Source of the DNA: an uncultured Bellilinea sp.
GTDB lineage: Bacteria; Chloroflexota; Anaerolineae; Anaerolineales; Anaerolineaceae
Length of the DNA stretch: 64,000 bases
Assembly: GCA_938040735.1 (NCBI GenBank)
Contig: CALHYE010000002.1
Location: forward strand, 124,001 to 188,000
Direction of reading: 5' to 3'
In this document: in pieces, positions 33,429 to 41,269 of the stretch
Layout: each line of letters begins with the position of its first letter
Numbering within the stretch: the first letter of the stretch is position 1
Translations under genes and position numbers: made by a program
The notes under the pieces: generated by a model
Seen by the model: only the letters and a program-made list of their open reading frames with translations
Databases searched by the model: none
Told to the model about the DNA's origin: nothing

Positions 33429-34427
33429 ATGGACAAGATTCGAGAACAACTACGCAATCCGCTCATCTCAGCGATTACGGGCTTCGTGATCGGTCTGATC
33501 ATCGGTCTGCCTGTTTTGGGATGGGGGCTTTGGCCGGTTAAGTGGGTCAACGCGGATCCCAGTCAGCTGCGGGATGATTTCAAACAGGAGTACCTGTGTT
33601 TGGTCATCGATTCGTACGCCAGAAAAGGGGACACCGCCATTGCCATGCAGCGATTTGAAGCATTGGGGGATTCGGGTAGTTCCCTGCTTGATTCGCTGAA
33701 ACCGGGCGCCTGTAACTTGAGCGAGGGAGATATCAATTCCTTCCGGGCTTTGGTTATGGGGCCTGCTGTGCCTTTACCGGGTGAAACTGCCGTGCCTACG
33801 CAGCCACCGGCTGCTGGCGGTGGTTCGCGGCTTGGGTTGGTGATCTTGCTTTGTGTGGTCACTTTGGCGGTGGGTGCAGGGCTGGTGTACTTGCTCGTGC
33901 TTCGCAAGCGGCCGATCAAAACCGAAAGCCCCGCCGGTGTTGCTCAGGATTTGAATCGTCAGGCTGAGCGGACGGATTATGCCGCAGAAGGACAGGAAGC
34001 GCCGATTAATCAATTTATGACGACCTACATTATGGGTGATGACCTGTATGATGACTCTTTCAGCATCGACTCGCCAACCGGTGAATTTTTGGGCGAATGC
34101 GGTGTTGGGATTTCGGAAACGATTGGTGTCGGAGATCCCAAAAAGGTCACAGCCTTTGAGGTGTGGTTGTTTGATAAGAATGACATTCAAACGGTTACAA
34201 AGGTGATCATGTCGCCACATGCTTTCAATGATCCGGCCGTCCGCCAACGATTGGAATCCAAAGGCGAACCGGTTGAGGTCGCCAAAGATCGAAGGATATT
34301 GCTGGAAACGGCTACCCTGCAGTTGGAAGCGAGAGTGGTGGATGTCAGCCTGGGTGGCGGCGCTTTGCCCGAAAACAGTTATTTTGAACGGTTGACGCTT
34401 GAACTGGCTGTGTGGCCTAAATCATAA
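33429..34427 (+). CDS. Two-TM membrane protein of unknown function
   Basis: A 332-residue protein, not recognised. A first helix (about 12-37) and a second (about 134-157) flank an extracytoplasmic segment with two Cys (EYLCLVIDSY and GACNLSEGD) and a Pro-rich stalk. The C-terminal half (about 185-332) is predicted cytoplasmic, acidic and beta-rich (YIMGDDLYDDSFSIDS, FEVWLFDKNDIQTVTKVIM). GAGGAG precedes the ATG, a promoter lies upstream and a strong terminator downstream, so it is a single-gene unit. The fold may couple an outside event to a cytoplasmic domain; this is a guess from topology. Confidence 0.72.
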   Translation: MDKIREQLRNPLISAITGFVIGLIIGLPVLGWGLWPVKWVNADPSQLRDDFKQEYLCLVIDSYARKGDTAIAMQRFEALGDSGSSLLDSLKPGACNLSEGDINSFRALVMGPAVPLPGETAVPTQPPAAGGGSRLGLVILLCVVTLAVGAGLVYLLVLRKRPIKTESPAGVAQDLNRQAERTDYAAEGQEAPINQFMTTYIMGDDLYDDSFSIDSPTGEFLGECGVGISETIGVGDPKKVTAFEVWLFDKNDIQTVTKVIMSPHAFNDPAVRQRLESKGEPVEVAKDRRILLETATLQLEARVVDVSLGGGALPENSYFERLTLELAVWPKS

Positions 34428-34440
34428 ACAATCTCTAACC

Positions 34441-34483
34441 AAAAAAGAAAATGGGGCTGCTCGCGAGCAGCCCCATTTTTTTC
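34441..34483. terminator. Bidirectional terminator between the unknown gene and greA
   Basis: A perfect inverted repeat of ATGGGGCTGCTCG and its complement (34451-34476) is flanked by AAAAAAGAAA on the left and TTTTTTTCT on the right, so it can stop transcription from both convergent genes. Confidence 0.92.
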
Positions 34484-34495
34484 TCATTAAGAGTA

Positions 34496-34963
34496 TCATT
34501 CAATCTTTAGAATTTTTAAGCGGATTTCTCCGTTGGGGGTATCTACGATGACCACATCGCCTACTTTGTGACCCATCAGAGATCTGCCGATGGGGGATTC
34601 GTGGGAAATTCTTCCGTTGCTGGGATCAGCCTCTTTGGGGCCAACCAGTTGATAGCGTTCGGGTTCAAAGTCATCTTCTTGAATGGTGACGTAATCCCCA
34701 ATCCCAATTTCATTCAAATTCTTTTGAACGTGATCAATGATGATGACGTTAGAGAGCAGCTGTTCTAATTCACGAATGCGGCCCTCCAGGAAACCCTGCT
34801 CTTCTTTGGCGGCGGTGTAATCCGCATTTTCCGAAAGATCACCCTGTTCAATCGCAGCGCGCAAGCGCTTGGCGAGCTGCTCGCGGGCAGGACCTTTGAG
34901 GTATTCAAGTTCTTGTTTGAGACGATCTAAACCCTCTTGGGTCAAGTATGAAGCTTCAGCCAT
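34496..34963 (-). CDS. greA: Transcription elongation factor GreA
   Basis: A 155-residue protein with the N-terminal coiled coil (LTQEGLDRLKQELEYLK; tip region around LRAAIEQGDLSENADYTAAK, whose acidic residues stimulate RNA polymerase cleavage) and the C-terminal FKBP-like domain (SPIGRSLMGHKVGDVV). GreA rescues backtracked RNA polymerase. AGGAGAAAGG lies close upstream of the ATG. A TGG-TATCAT extended -10 at 35000-35008 is a likely promoter. Confidence 0.97.
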   Translation of the reverse strand: MAEASYLTQEGLDRLKQELEYLKGPAREQLAKRLRAAIEQGDLSENADYTAAKEEQGFLEGRIRELEQLLSNVIIIDHVQKNLNEIGIGDYVTIQEDDFEPERYQLVGPKEADPSNGRISHESPIGRSLMGHKVGDVVIVDTPNGEIRLKILKIE

Positions 34964-34999
34964 TCTACCTTTCTCCTATCAATATCTTTAACAGCGATA

Positions 35000-35008
35000 A
35001 TGATACCA
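35000..35008 (-). promoter_or_regulatory. Extended -10 promoter of greA
   Basis: On the minus strand TGGTATCAT fits TGn plus a near-consensus -10, 37 bases upstream of the greA ATG. Confidence 0.45.
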
Positions 35009-35054
35009 TGTTTTTTCCCTCTAAAATGAATCGGGAGCGGAAAAATTATGGCGG

Positions 35055-36203
35055 TTAAGGCAGGGTTTCGGCGTTAAACAGCTTGCGGTATTCTTCCGTT
35101 GCGTAACGATCGGTCATTCCGGCAATATAATCGCAAACGGTTCGATGAATGCCGAACTTTTCCACTCTTAGTTGCACATGGTGGGGCAAGATGGTCGGCT
35201 CCGAGCAATACGCGTTAAAAAGTTCATTGATCAGGCGTTCCGCTTTGACCGCCATGCGTACCACGCGATAATGGCGGTAAAGATTCTTGTAAAGAAAATC
35301 CTTTAACTGACGGTTACGGCGGTGAAATGCTTCGCTGAAAGTGACGACATTATAGTCCAATCGTTGCAGATCCTCAACGGACTGAACCCCGCTTTCTCTC
35401 AGGTTACGGCTGGTCGTTTCAACAATATCATCCACTTCCTTACCGATTAGACGGCGGATGATGCGATGACGCGTCAGATCGTCCAGTCCATCCCCCTGCC
35501 ATCCGATGGAGGTTCTCATCACCTGCCAGATTTCGATTTCTTCCAGCATGTCCTGAGTAATCATTCCTGAGCGTAGTCCATCGTCTAAATCATGAGCGGT
35601 GTAAGCCAGCTCATCAGCAACGTTGGCAATTTGCGCTTCAATATGTCCGCGTAATTCTGGGTTAAAATCACGCGCATCGGTTTTGTCGTATTCGGTTTCG
35701 TGCTTAACAATTCCTTCCAAGACTTCCCAGGAAAGATTTAGTCCGGGAAAGTCCGGATAGCGTTGTTCCAGTTCGGTTACGATCCGAAGGGACTGTTTAT
35801 TATGTTCGAAACCGCCATGATCCTTCATCAAACGCGCCAGCGCAATTTCGCCTGAATGACCGAAAGGAGGATGACCCAAATCATGAGCCAGACAAATGCT
35901 TTCTGTCAGGTCTTCGTTGGCGCCCAGCGCACGCGCCAGCGTTCTTCCAATTTGAGCAACCTCAAGCGTATGAGTCAGGCGAGTGCGATAGTAATCGCCT
36001 TCGTAATTGATAAAAACCTGAGTTTTATACTCCAATCGGCGGAAGGCGGTGGTATGTAAAATGCGGTCGCGGTCGCGTTGAAATACGGTGCGGTAGGCTG
36101 GTTCATCTTCGGGGTAAAACCTGCCGCGGGTGTATTTGCTGCGACTGGCATAGGGGGCTAAAATTTTATCTTCGATATCTTCTAATTCTTGCCGGGTGAC
36201 CAT
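35055..36203 (-). CDS. dgt: dGTPase-like HD-domain triphosphohydrolase
   Basis: A 382-residue enzyme of the dGTPase family, which splits dNTPs into deoxynucleoside and triphosphate. HD-site residues are visible: RLTHTLEVAQIGR, the HD in CLAHDLGHPPFGHSGE, and the Asp in ADELAYTAHDLDDGL. The N-terminal RTVFQRDRDRILHTTAFRRL is typical. It lies 15 bases after the isopentenyl phosphate kinase gene, with AAGGAG as ribosome site, and is the last gene of that operon. No functional link with isoprenoid synthesis is evident. Confidence 0.92.
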   Translation of the reverse strand: MVTRQELEDIEDKILAPYASRSKYTRGRFYPEDEPAYRTVFQRDRDRILHTTAFRRLEYKTQVFINYEGDYYRTRLTHTLEVAQIGRTLARALGANEDLTESICLAHDLGHPPFGHSGEIALARLMKDHGGFEHNKQSLRIVTELEQRYPDFPGLNLSWEVLEGIVKHETEYDKTDARDFNPELRGHIEAQIANVADELAYTAHDLDDGLRSGMITQDMLEEIEIWQVMRTSIGWQGDGLDDLTRHRIIRRLIGKEVDDIVETTSRNLRESGVQSVEDLQRLDYNVVTFSEAFHRRNRQLKDFLYKNLYRHYRVVRMAVKAERLINELFNAYCSEPTILPHHVQLRVEKFGIHRTVCDYIAGMTDRYATEEYRKLFNAETLP

Positions 36204-36218
36204 CTTTACGCTCCTTTT

Positions 36219-37022
36219 TCACTCATTAATGAGCAGGGTTCCGGTGGGGATGCCTGATAAAGCGCCTTGCAGATTGCCGGCAGTTACGCCGGAAAAAATC
36301 ATCGCCTGCAATTGCGGTATCGATTGGATTAATTCGAGCATCAGGCGGACTTTTTCGACCATTCCACCCGTTACATCTGGCGCCGCCGAACCCTGTATCA
36401 GGGGTAGAATGCGGTCTTTTTCATGAAGAGTAATCTTGGATATGAGACGGGAACATACCGGGAAGTCCGCAAAAACCCCTTCTTCAATGCCGCAGAGTAA
36501 GATTTCGGTTGGAGGCAGCGAGGTTGCCAGCGCCATGAAAACATCTTCAGTGGAAAAGATTGTCCCACCGATTTGCGAGTCAAAAACAACATCGCCATTA
36601 ACCAACGGAATAAAACCGGCCCGTAATGCGGAAATCAACGGCTTGGGATTCCATTCGGCGAGGCGTTTGTTTTCTGCTTGAATAAACGCAGAAGGCGGAA
36701 AAGCTATTACGGGTAAACCCTTTTGGCTGAATATCTCATAAACAATTTGATTCAGTTTACGAGCTTGACGATAAACTTCCAGAAACCCTTGCCATTCTTC
36801 AGGTGTATGAACACCCTGGCGGGTTTGATATTGTTTTGCGGGAATGTGGCCAAAGGAACCCGAACCATGACCGATGATGAGTTGAATATTGGTTTTGTTT
36901 CGTAAAGCGAGTTGAATCTCGTCGGCTAACCGTTCGATGATATCCAGCCTTGCGGTTGCGGCGCGATGTTTATCGGTGATCAAAGACCCGCCCAGTTTTA
37001 AGAATATACGCCTTACCTTCAT
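36219..37022 (-). CDS. Isopentenyl phosphate kinase
   Basis: A 267-residue amino-acid-kinase-fold enzyme that phosphorylates isopentenyl phosphate to isopentenyl diphosphate. The start IFLKLGGSLITDK holds the ATP-binding Lys. GHGSGSFGH carries the His that separates this family from other kinases of the fold. LVNGDVVFD and DVTGGMVEKV complete the active site. It is overlapped by the mevalonate kinase gene (ATGA). The pair points to the alternative mevalonate route through isopentenyl phosphate, known from archaea and Roseiflexus. The decarboxylase needed for that route is not in the window. Confidence 0.9.
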   Translation of the reverse strand: MKVRRIFLKLGGSLITDKHRAATARLDIIERLADEIQLALRNKTNIQLIIGHGSGSFGHIPAKQYQTRQGVHTPEEWQGFLEVYRQARKLNQIVYEIFSQKGLPVIAFPPSAFIQAENKRLAEWNPKPLISALRAGFIPLVNGDVVFDSQIGGTIFSTEDVFMALATSLPPTEILLCGIEEGVFADFPVCSRLISKITLHEKDRILPLIQGSAAPDVTGGMVEKVRLMLELIQSIPQLQAMIFSGVTAGNLQGALSGIPTGTLLINE

Positions 37023-37978
37023 TTATCCTCTTGGATAGGGCGGAGAGTAGTCAGCCAGGTGTGCAAAGCGCCTTGCCGAAGTAATTGCCGGGCAATTTGG
37101 TCGGCCTGCTCGGGCTGTACCAATGCGATGATATTGCCGCCTCCGCCTCCGCCGGTTAATTTTGCACCGTAGGCGCCGCATTGTAAAGCCGATTTCACCA
37201 GTTCATCCAATGCGGGAGAAGAAACTCCCATTTGCTGGAGCAATTGATGATTTTCCTCCATCAGAGGCGGAAGTTGCTGCCAGCTGCCCTGTTCGAGAAT
37301 CTGGCGGGCCGATTCGACCAGACATCCAATTTGGCGAAAGATTTTTTCATACCGTTGAGGATATTGCTGCCAGCGCTGACGAACGCCGGCAACCATTTCC
37401 GCCGTTGAAGGGGCTTCGCCGGTATTGGCAATGATCAGTGTGATGGGTTCTTTCACATGAATCAACTGAGGTTGCTGGTTACGCACATAATAAATCGGCA
37501 TTTGGTAGGTGATTACGGTGTTATCAATTCCGCTGGGTGTGCCGTGAAAGGCTTTTTCTACCTCGTAAGCAATCCGATTGACCCCTTCATTATCAACAGG
37601 CAGTCCTACAAAACGAGTAATGGCGCGGATTATGGCTACACTGACCGCTGCACTGGAACCCATGCCTGCGCCGGCCGGCAAGGTCGAGTTGATCCGGATT
37701 TTCATTGCTGGCAGGCGTGAAATTTGGAGGGTTTGTTCAATTTGTTGGAATAAGATGTGAAGAGGATGCTGTTCGGGTAGTTCAGAGCGTGTGGCATGGA
37801 AGTTTACAGCGGGAGATTCGATCTCGATGCTGCCAGAGGGTTGAAGGGGATTTGGCTGGACAATTACTTTGACATGCACTCCGGTAACCGGGGCAGCAAT
37901 GGCTGGCTGACCATATACGACAGCGTGCTCTCCGAACAATATCACTTTTCCTGGGGCTGAGGCGGAAACAGCGGGCAT
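37019..37978 (-). CDS. Mevalonate kinase
   Basis: A 319-residue GHMP kinase. Motif 1 is APGKVILFGEHAVVYGQPA, motif 2 PAGAGMGSSAAVSVA, and motif 3 KLTGGGGGGNII; GTPSGIDNTV supports mevalonate kinase over galactokinase or homoserine kinase. It phosphorylates mevalonate at the 5-hydroxyl. The ATG at 37978 was chosen by the family start, since the frame upstream lies inside the UbiA gene. It starts four bases after the UbiA stop without a clear ribosome site, so translational coupling is likely. Confidence 0.92.
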   Translation of the reverse strand: MPAVSASAPGKVILFGEHAVVYGQPAIAAPVTGVHVKVIVQPNPLQPSGSIEIESPAVNFHATRSELPEQHPLHILFQQIEQTLQISRLPAMKIRINSTLPAGAGMGSSAAVSVAIIRAITRFVGLPVDNEGVNRIAYEVEKAFHGTPSGIDNTVITYQMPIYYVRNQQPQLIHVKEPITLIIANTGEAPSTAEMVAGVRQRWQQYPQRYEKIFRQIGCLVESARQILEQGSWQQLPPLMEENHQLLQQMGVSSPALDELVKSALQCGAYGAKLTGGGGGGNIIALVQPEQADQIARQLLRQGALHTWLTTLRPIQEDK

Positions 37979-37982
37979 AATT

Positions 37983-38852
37983 TCAATTGAGGTAAAACAC
38001 AAACAAAACCGATAAACCCCACAAGAAAATTGTTGCCTGTAATGGTTTATCGGTGAGGACAATATCTTCTGGAGCCCCCCCGGCTTGTTCAACCTGAATC
38101 AGGTATAGATAACGAAAGATGCCGTAGATGACAAAAGGAATGGTGAGCATCATGCTGTGATTATCCGGCAGGTTGGGCGCTGAAAATGTGTAAAGACTAT
38201 AAGCAACAATGGTTGTGCCGGAGACGATGGTGATCAATTGATCCAGCAAAGTCAGGTTGTAGCCATCTAAAACCCGCCGATGATTGTTGGCGTTATTTTG
38301 GAGCAGGGTCAATTCGGCGCGGCGTTTTCCAAATCCGATGTAAAGCGCCAGTAAAGTGGTGACGACATACAACCATGGCGAAAAGCGTTCAACATCAATC
38401 AGGGATACCCCTGCGGCAACCCGCAAAACGAAACCAGCTGCGATGATTAAAACGTCAATAAGGGGGATGTGTTTGAGCCGGGTTGAGTAAGCCAGATTGA
38501 CCAAAAAATAAATTAGGGCTATCCAACCGAATGTTGTTGATATCAGGAACGAAACCGGAATTGTAACAACTATGATTCCAATTGCAGCCATGGCTGCGAT
38601 TGGAATGGGCAATTTCCCAGAGGCGATCGGGCGGTTGCGTTTTTGAGGATGATTGCGGTCGGATTCGACATCCAGAATATCATTGATGAGATAAACACTG
38701 CTGGATATCAGACAAAATAAAATCATCCCTGCCAGCGACTTGCTAACCGCTTCAGGATTGAGGAGTTTTTTATCAAAAACGACCGCAGCCAAAACGAAAA
38801 CATTCTTGCTCCACTGGCGCGGCCTCATGCTTTTGATTAACGCAGAAAGCAT
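37983..38852 (-). CDS. UbiA-type prenyltransferase, decaprenyl-phosphate phosphoribosyltransferase-like
   Basis: A 289-residue integral membrane protein with about eight or nine helices. Asp-rich motif 1 reads NDILDVESDRNHPQKRNRPI. The start MRPRQWSKNVFV, the HRRVLDGYNLTLLDQ region and the end YGIFRYLYLI...LTDKPLQ are those of the mycobacterial Rv3806c group, which transfers phosphoribose from PRPP to decaprenyl phosphate for cell-wall arabinan. That substrate is inferred from motif similarity; other polyprenol acceptors are possible. It begins the operon with mevalonate kinase and isopentenyl phosphate kinase, linking isoprenoid supply to polyprenol use. There is no Shine-Dalgarno, and the transcript is probably leaderless. 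Confidence 0.87.
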   Translation of the reverse strand: MLSALIKSMRPRQWSKNVFVLAAVVFDKKLLNPEAVSKSLAGMILFCLISSSVYLINDILDVESDRNHPQKRNRPIASGKLPIPIAAMAAIGIIVVTIPVSFLISTTFGWIALIYFLVNLAYSTRLKHIPLIDVLIIAAGFVLRVAAGVSLIDVERFSPWLYVVTTLLALYIGFGKRRAELTLLQNNANNHRRVLDGYNLTLLDQLITIVSGTTIVAYSLYTFSAPNLPDNHSMMLTIPFVIYGIFRYLYLIQVEQAGGAPEDIVLTDKPLQATIFLWGLSVLFVFYLN

Positions 38853-38858
38853 ACCACA

Positions 38859-38867
38859 ATCATATCA
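38859..38867 (-). promoter_or_regulatory. Extended -10 placing +1 at the UbiA ATG
   Basis: On the minus strand TGATATGAT (TGn plus near-consensus -10). Seven bases beyond the last T is 38852, the A of the start codon, which predicts a leaderless mRNA. The -35 is weak. Confidence 0.5.
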
Positions 38868-38953
38868 CAATGCTAAAAAAGCGCCTGAAATTTTAAGAAC
38901 TTTGAGTGAGAAAAAAAGGGGCGGAGGAAGAAAGCAGGATAGAATATAGTCGT

Positions 38954-39733
38954 ATGAAAAAGAGACTGGATGTGTGGTTGGTTGAAAAAGGGTTGGCGGA
39001 AAGCCGCAGTCAAGCCCAGCGGTTGATTATGGCTGGTCAGGTGCGGGTAGGTCATTCAATCGCCCAGAAACCCGGACAGATGATTGATCCCGACACGGAA
39101 GTTGGGATTATCCAGCCAGCCCGTTTTGTTTCCAGAGGGGGTGAAAAGTTAGAAGCGGCATTGGTTAAATTTGGATTGACCGACCTGAGCGGTAAGGTTT
39201 GTGTAGATCTAGGGGCTTCTACCGGCGGCTTTACCGATTGTCTTTTGCAGCACGGAGCAGCGCGAGTCTTTGCTGTGGATGTGGGGTACGGTGTGTTGCA
39301 CTGGCGGCTGCGCCGGGATGAACGCGTGGTTGTCATGGAAAGGACCAACGCGCGTTATCTGAAAGGGTTTGAGGAAAAAATTGATTTTGTGACGATAGAC
39401 GCTTCTTTTATCTCATTAAAAATTCTTTTGCCGGTTGTCCGGCGATGGTTTAGCGAGGAACAGGGTGATGTTGTTGCGCTGATTAAGCCCCAATTTGAGG
39501 CTGGTCAACAGGAAGCCGCTCGCGGGGAAGGTGTCATTCGTGATCCTCGGATTCACCGCCAGATTTTGGAGGACATGATCCATTTTTGCCAGCAGGAAGG
39601 ATGGGTCACCCGTGGGTTGATGCGTTCTCCCCTGACCGGGCCAAAAGGGAATGTGGAGTTCTTAATTTGGTTATCTTTGTCTGGAGAGGGGTTGGATAAT
39701 CCCGCAGCAGTTATCGAGCAAATTGCAACTTAA
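38954..39733 (+). CDS. tlyA: TlyA family S4/FtsJ-like rRNA methyltransferase
   Basis: A 259-residue protein: an N-terminal S4 RNA-binding domain (RLDVWLVEKGLAESRSQAQR) and an FtsJ-like methyltransferase (LDLGASTGGFTDCLLQHGA; the Lys of ALIKPQFE as a catalytic residue). TlyA 2'-O-methylates cytidines in 16S and 23S rRNA in mycobacteria, and some homologues are annotated as hemolysins. The ATG at 38954 matches the family start; the frame extends to a GTG at 38906 without similarity. TAGAAT at 38940-38945 would start transcription about two bases before the ATG. The gene is divergent from the UbiA operon. Confidence 0.92.
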   Translation: MKKRLDVWLVEKGLAESRSQAQRLIMAGQVRVGHSIAQKPGQMIDPDTEVGIIQPARFVSRGGEKLEAALVKFGLTDLSGKVCVDLGASTGGFTDCLLQHGAARVFAVDVGYGVLHWRLRRDERVVVMERTNARYLKGFEEKIDFVTIDASFISLKILLPVVRRWFSEEQGDVVALIKPQFEAGQQEAARGEGVIRDPRIHRQILEDMIHFCQQEGWVTRGLMRSPLTGPKGNVEFLIWLSLSGEGLDNPAAVIEQIAT

Positions 39734-39738
39734 CCGGC

Positions 39739-40947
39739 TCAGTCCTTGAAAATATCGGACACGTAAAAAGGTGCGCTCTGGCACTCTTTAGAGGTGAAAT
39801 AATCGGATACGATGTTCCAGGTCAGTTCACCCTCTTCTTTCCAAGCACTTTCAATTGCACGGGCGGTACAACCGGGGCCGGCATTGTAGTTTGCCATTGT
39901 CAATTTCCATAAATCTACATAATCGGCGACCTGACCGGCTTTTTTATTGGTGGTGTTCCGCACAATTTGATTGATTTGACTGCAATTGGCTTTAACCACT
40001 TCGGCAAAAATTGGAATGCTGCTCAAGGCGCGCTGGCGGTTGACCCCTTGCGGACAGTCAGCACAGGTGGCATTAACCTGGCGCACCAATGCGCCCCTCA
40101 GCAAAGCGCGAGCCGATTCAGGTATGCCGAGGTATCCCTGATCGCATGTTCTTGGATGGAGAATGAGCGGACAAAACTGGGCATAGAAATAGGGGCTATA
40201 CAACAAAAGGGCATCTGCGCCGGTATCATTCAATTGACCGAAGCCGCTCTCCAAAATGTCAATGTAAATCGCCGGCCAAAACTGGCTTTCGATCGCAAAA
40301 ATCTTTTTCAACAAGCGAGCCGGCAGCCCGTATTTGACGCCGGTTTCAAAAATCTTTGAGTCATATTGATTTTGCCACTCGATGATGACCGGGCGGGCGA
40401 CTTCAACTCCGCATTGATTGGCGGTAGTGGCGGACTGTAATCCGTTGTAAGGACACTGACCGGCGTCCACAACCTTATTCTGAATGAGCATGGCTGCCAG
40501 ATAGTAATAGTTATATTCGGTATATAATTCCTCAACGCTGCGCGGGTATTCCAGAACCAGGGGCAAATTAAGGGGAATCTCTGGAACTGACCAGATTTCG
40601 GCACAGGTCACTATCTCCGAGGGTGGGCGGGGTTCAAATTCTTCGAAGGAGGAAGCAGTGGGGGTGGGTGTGAAGGCAATCAACGCTGTTGTCGGTGTAG
40701 TTGTTGGTTGGCTTTGATTTTGGGGTTGCTGGACAGCAATGTTAGAAACATCCTTTTGCAACGATGCTGGACTGATAGAGGGAAGCTGTTCAGTTTTGCG
40801 CAGAAGGGGGGAGGGAAGATCAGAGACCCGCGCGGTAGGGTTCTGCTGAAATTGGTCTAGACGGTTCTTAAGAGGAATAATATTGAAAACTAAGAGCAGT
40901 ATTAAACCAACAAAAACTGCTGCAAAGACCGGCTTGAAGAATCTCAT
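39739..40947 (-). CDS. Membrane-anchored lytic-transglycosylase-like protein
   Basis: A 402-residue protein with an N-terminal helix (about 5-25), a low-complexity Ser/Thr/Pro/Gln linker (about 30-110) and a domain (about 195-400) with the SLT pattern. AIESQFW holds the candidate catalytic Glu220, GFGQL (235-239) replaces the usual GLMQ, and MANYNAGPG (351-359) matches the AYNAG motif. Several Cys (Cys115, 165, 179, 259, 268, 295, 298, 322, 360) suggest disulfides. Lytic transglycosylases cut the glycan backbone of peptidoglycan. The assignment rests on these motifs only. It is the last gene of an operon with the small zinc-finger and HD-GYP genes. Confidence 0.75.
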   Translation of the reverse strand: MRFFKPVFAAVFVGLILLLVFNIIPLKNRLDQFQQNPTARVSDLPSPLLRKTEQLPSISPASLQKDVSNIAVQQPQNQSQPTTTPTTALIAFTPTPTASSFEEFEPRPPSEIVTCAEIWSVPEIPLNLPLVLEYPRSVEELYTEYNYYYLAAMLIQNKVVDAGQCPYNGLQSATTANQCGVEVARPVIIEWQNQYDSKIFETGVKYGLPARLLKKIFAIESQFWPAIYIDILESGFGQLNDTGADALLLYSPYFYAQFCPLILHPRTCDQGYLGIPESARALLRGALVRQVNATCADCPQGVNRQRALSSIPIFAEVVKANCSQINQIVRNTTNKKAGQVADYVDLWKLTMANYNAGPGCTARAIESAWKEEGELTWNIVSDYFTSKECQSAPFYVSDIFKD

Positions 40948-40982
40948 GTTGGTTCTTACCCCCGCATATAAGAATTTTTTCC

Positions 40983-41255
40983 TTATTCGGTCTCTTCCTC
41001 GTACACATAGGCCCAGCCAGAACCCTTACAGACGGGACAGCGATCATACACATACCCGTCTTTGCACAATCCACCGCCCCCGCCCGAACAAAAGGCGCAT
41101 TTTTTGGGCTCCTGGGCAACCAGGACCGTTCCGATGCCCTTACATACCGGGCACAGTTCGTAGATATTCCCGTCTCGGCAGCGACCGCTCCCGTTGCCAT
41201 TACAAAATGCACAGGTTTCAGGTGCGTAATGAATGAACGGTTGAATTTTGGTCAT
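40983..41255 (-). CDS. Small DnaJ-type zinc-finger protein
   Basis: A 90-residue protein with two similar halves, each with two Cys pairs: CAFCNGNGSGRC with CPVCKGIG, and CAFCSGGGGGLC with CPVCKGSG. This is the CxxCxGxG pattern of the DnaJ cysteine-rich domain, which binds two zinc ions. There is no J domain. Proteins like this may act as zinc or redox chaperones or protein adaptors. It lies between the HD-GYP and transglycosylase genes on the same strand with short gaps (14 and 35 bases). Confidence 0.82.
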   Translation of the reverse strand: MTKIQPFIHYAPETCAFCNGNGSGRCRDGNIYELCPVCKGIGTVLVAQEPKKCAFCSGGGGGLCKDGYVYDRCPVCKGSGWAYVYEEETE

Positions 41256-41269
41256 AGGGATTCAGGGAC

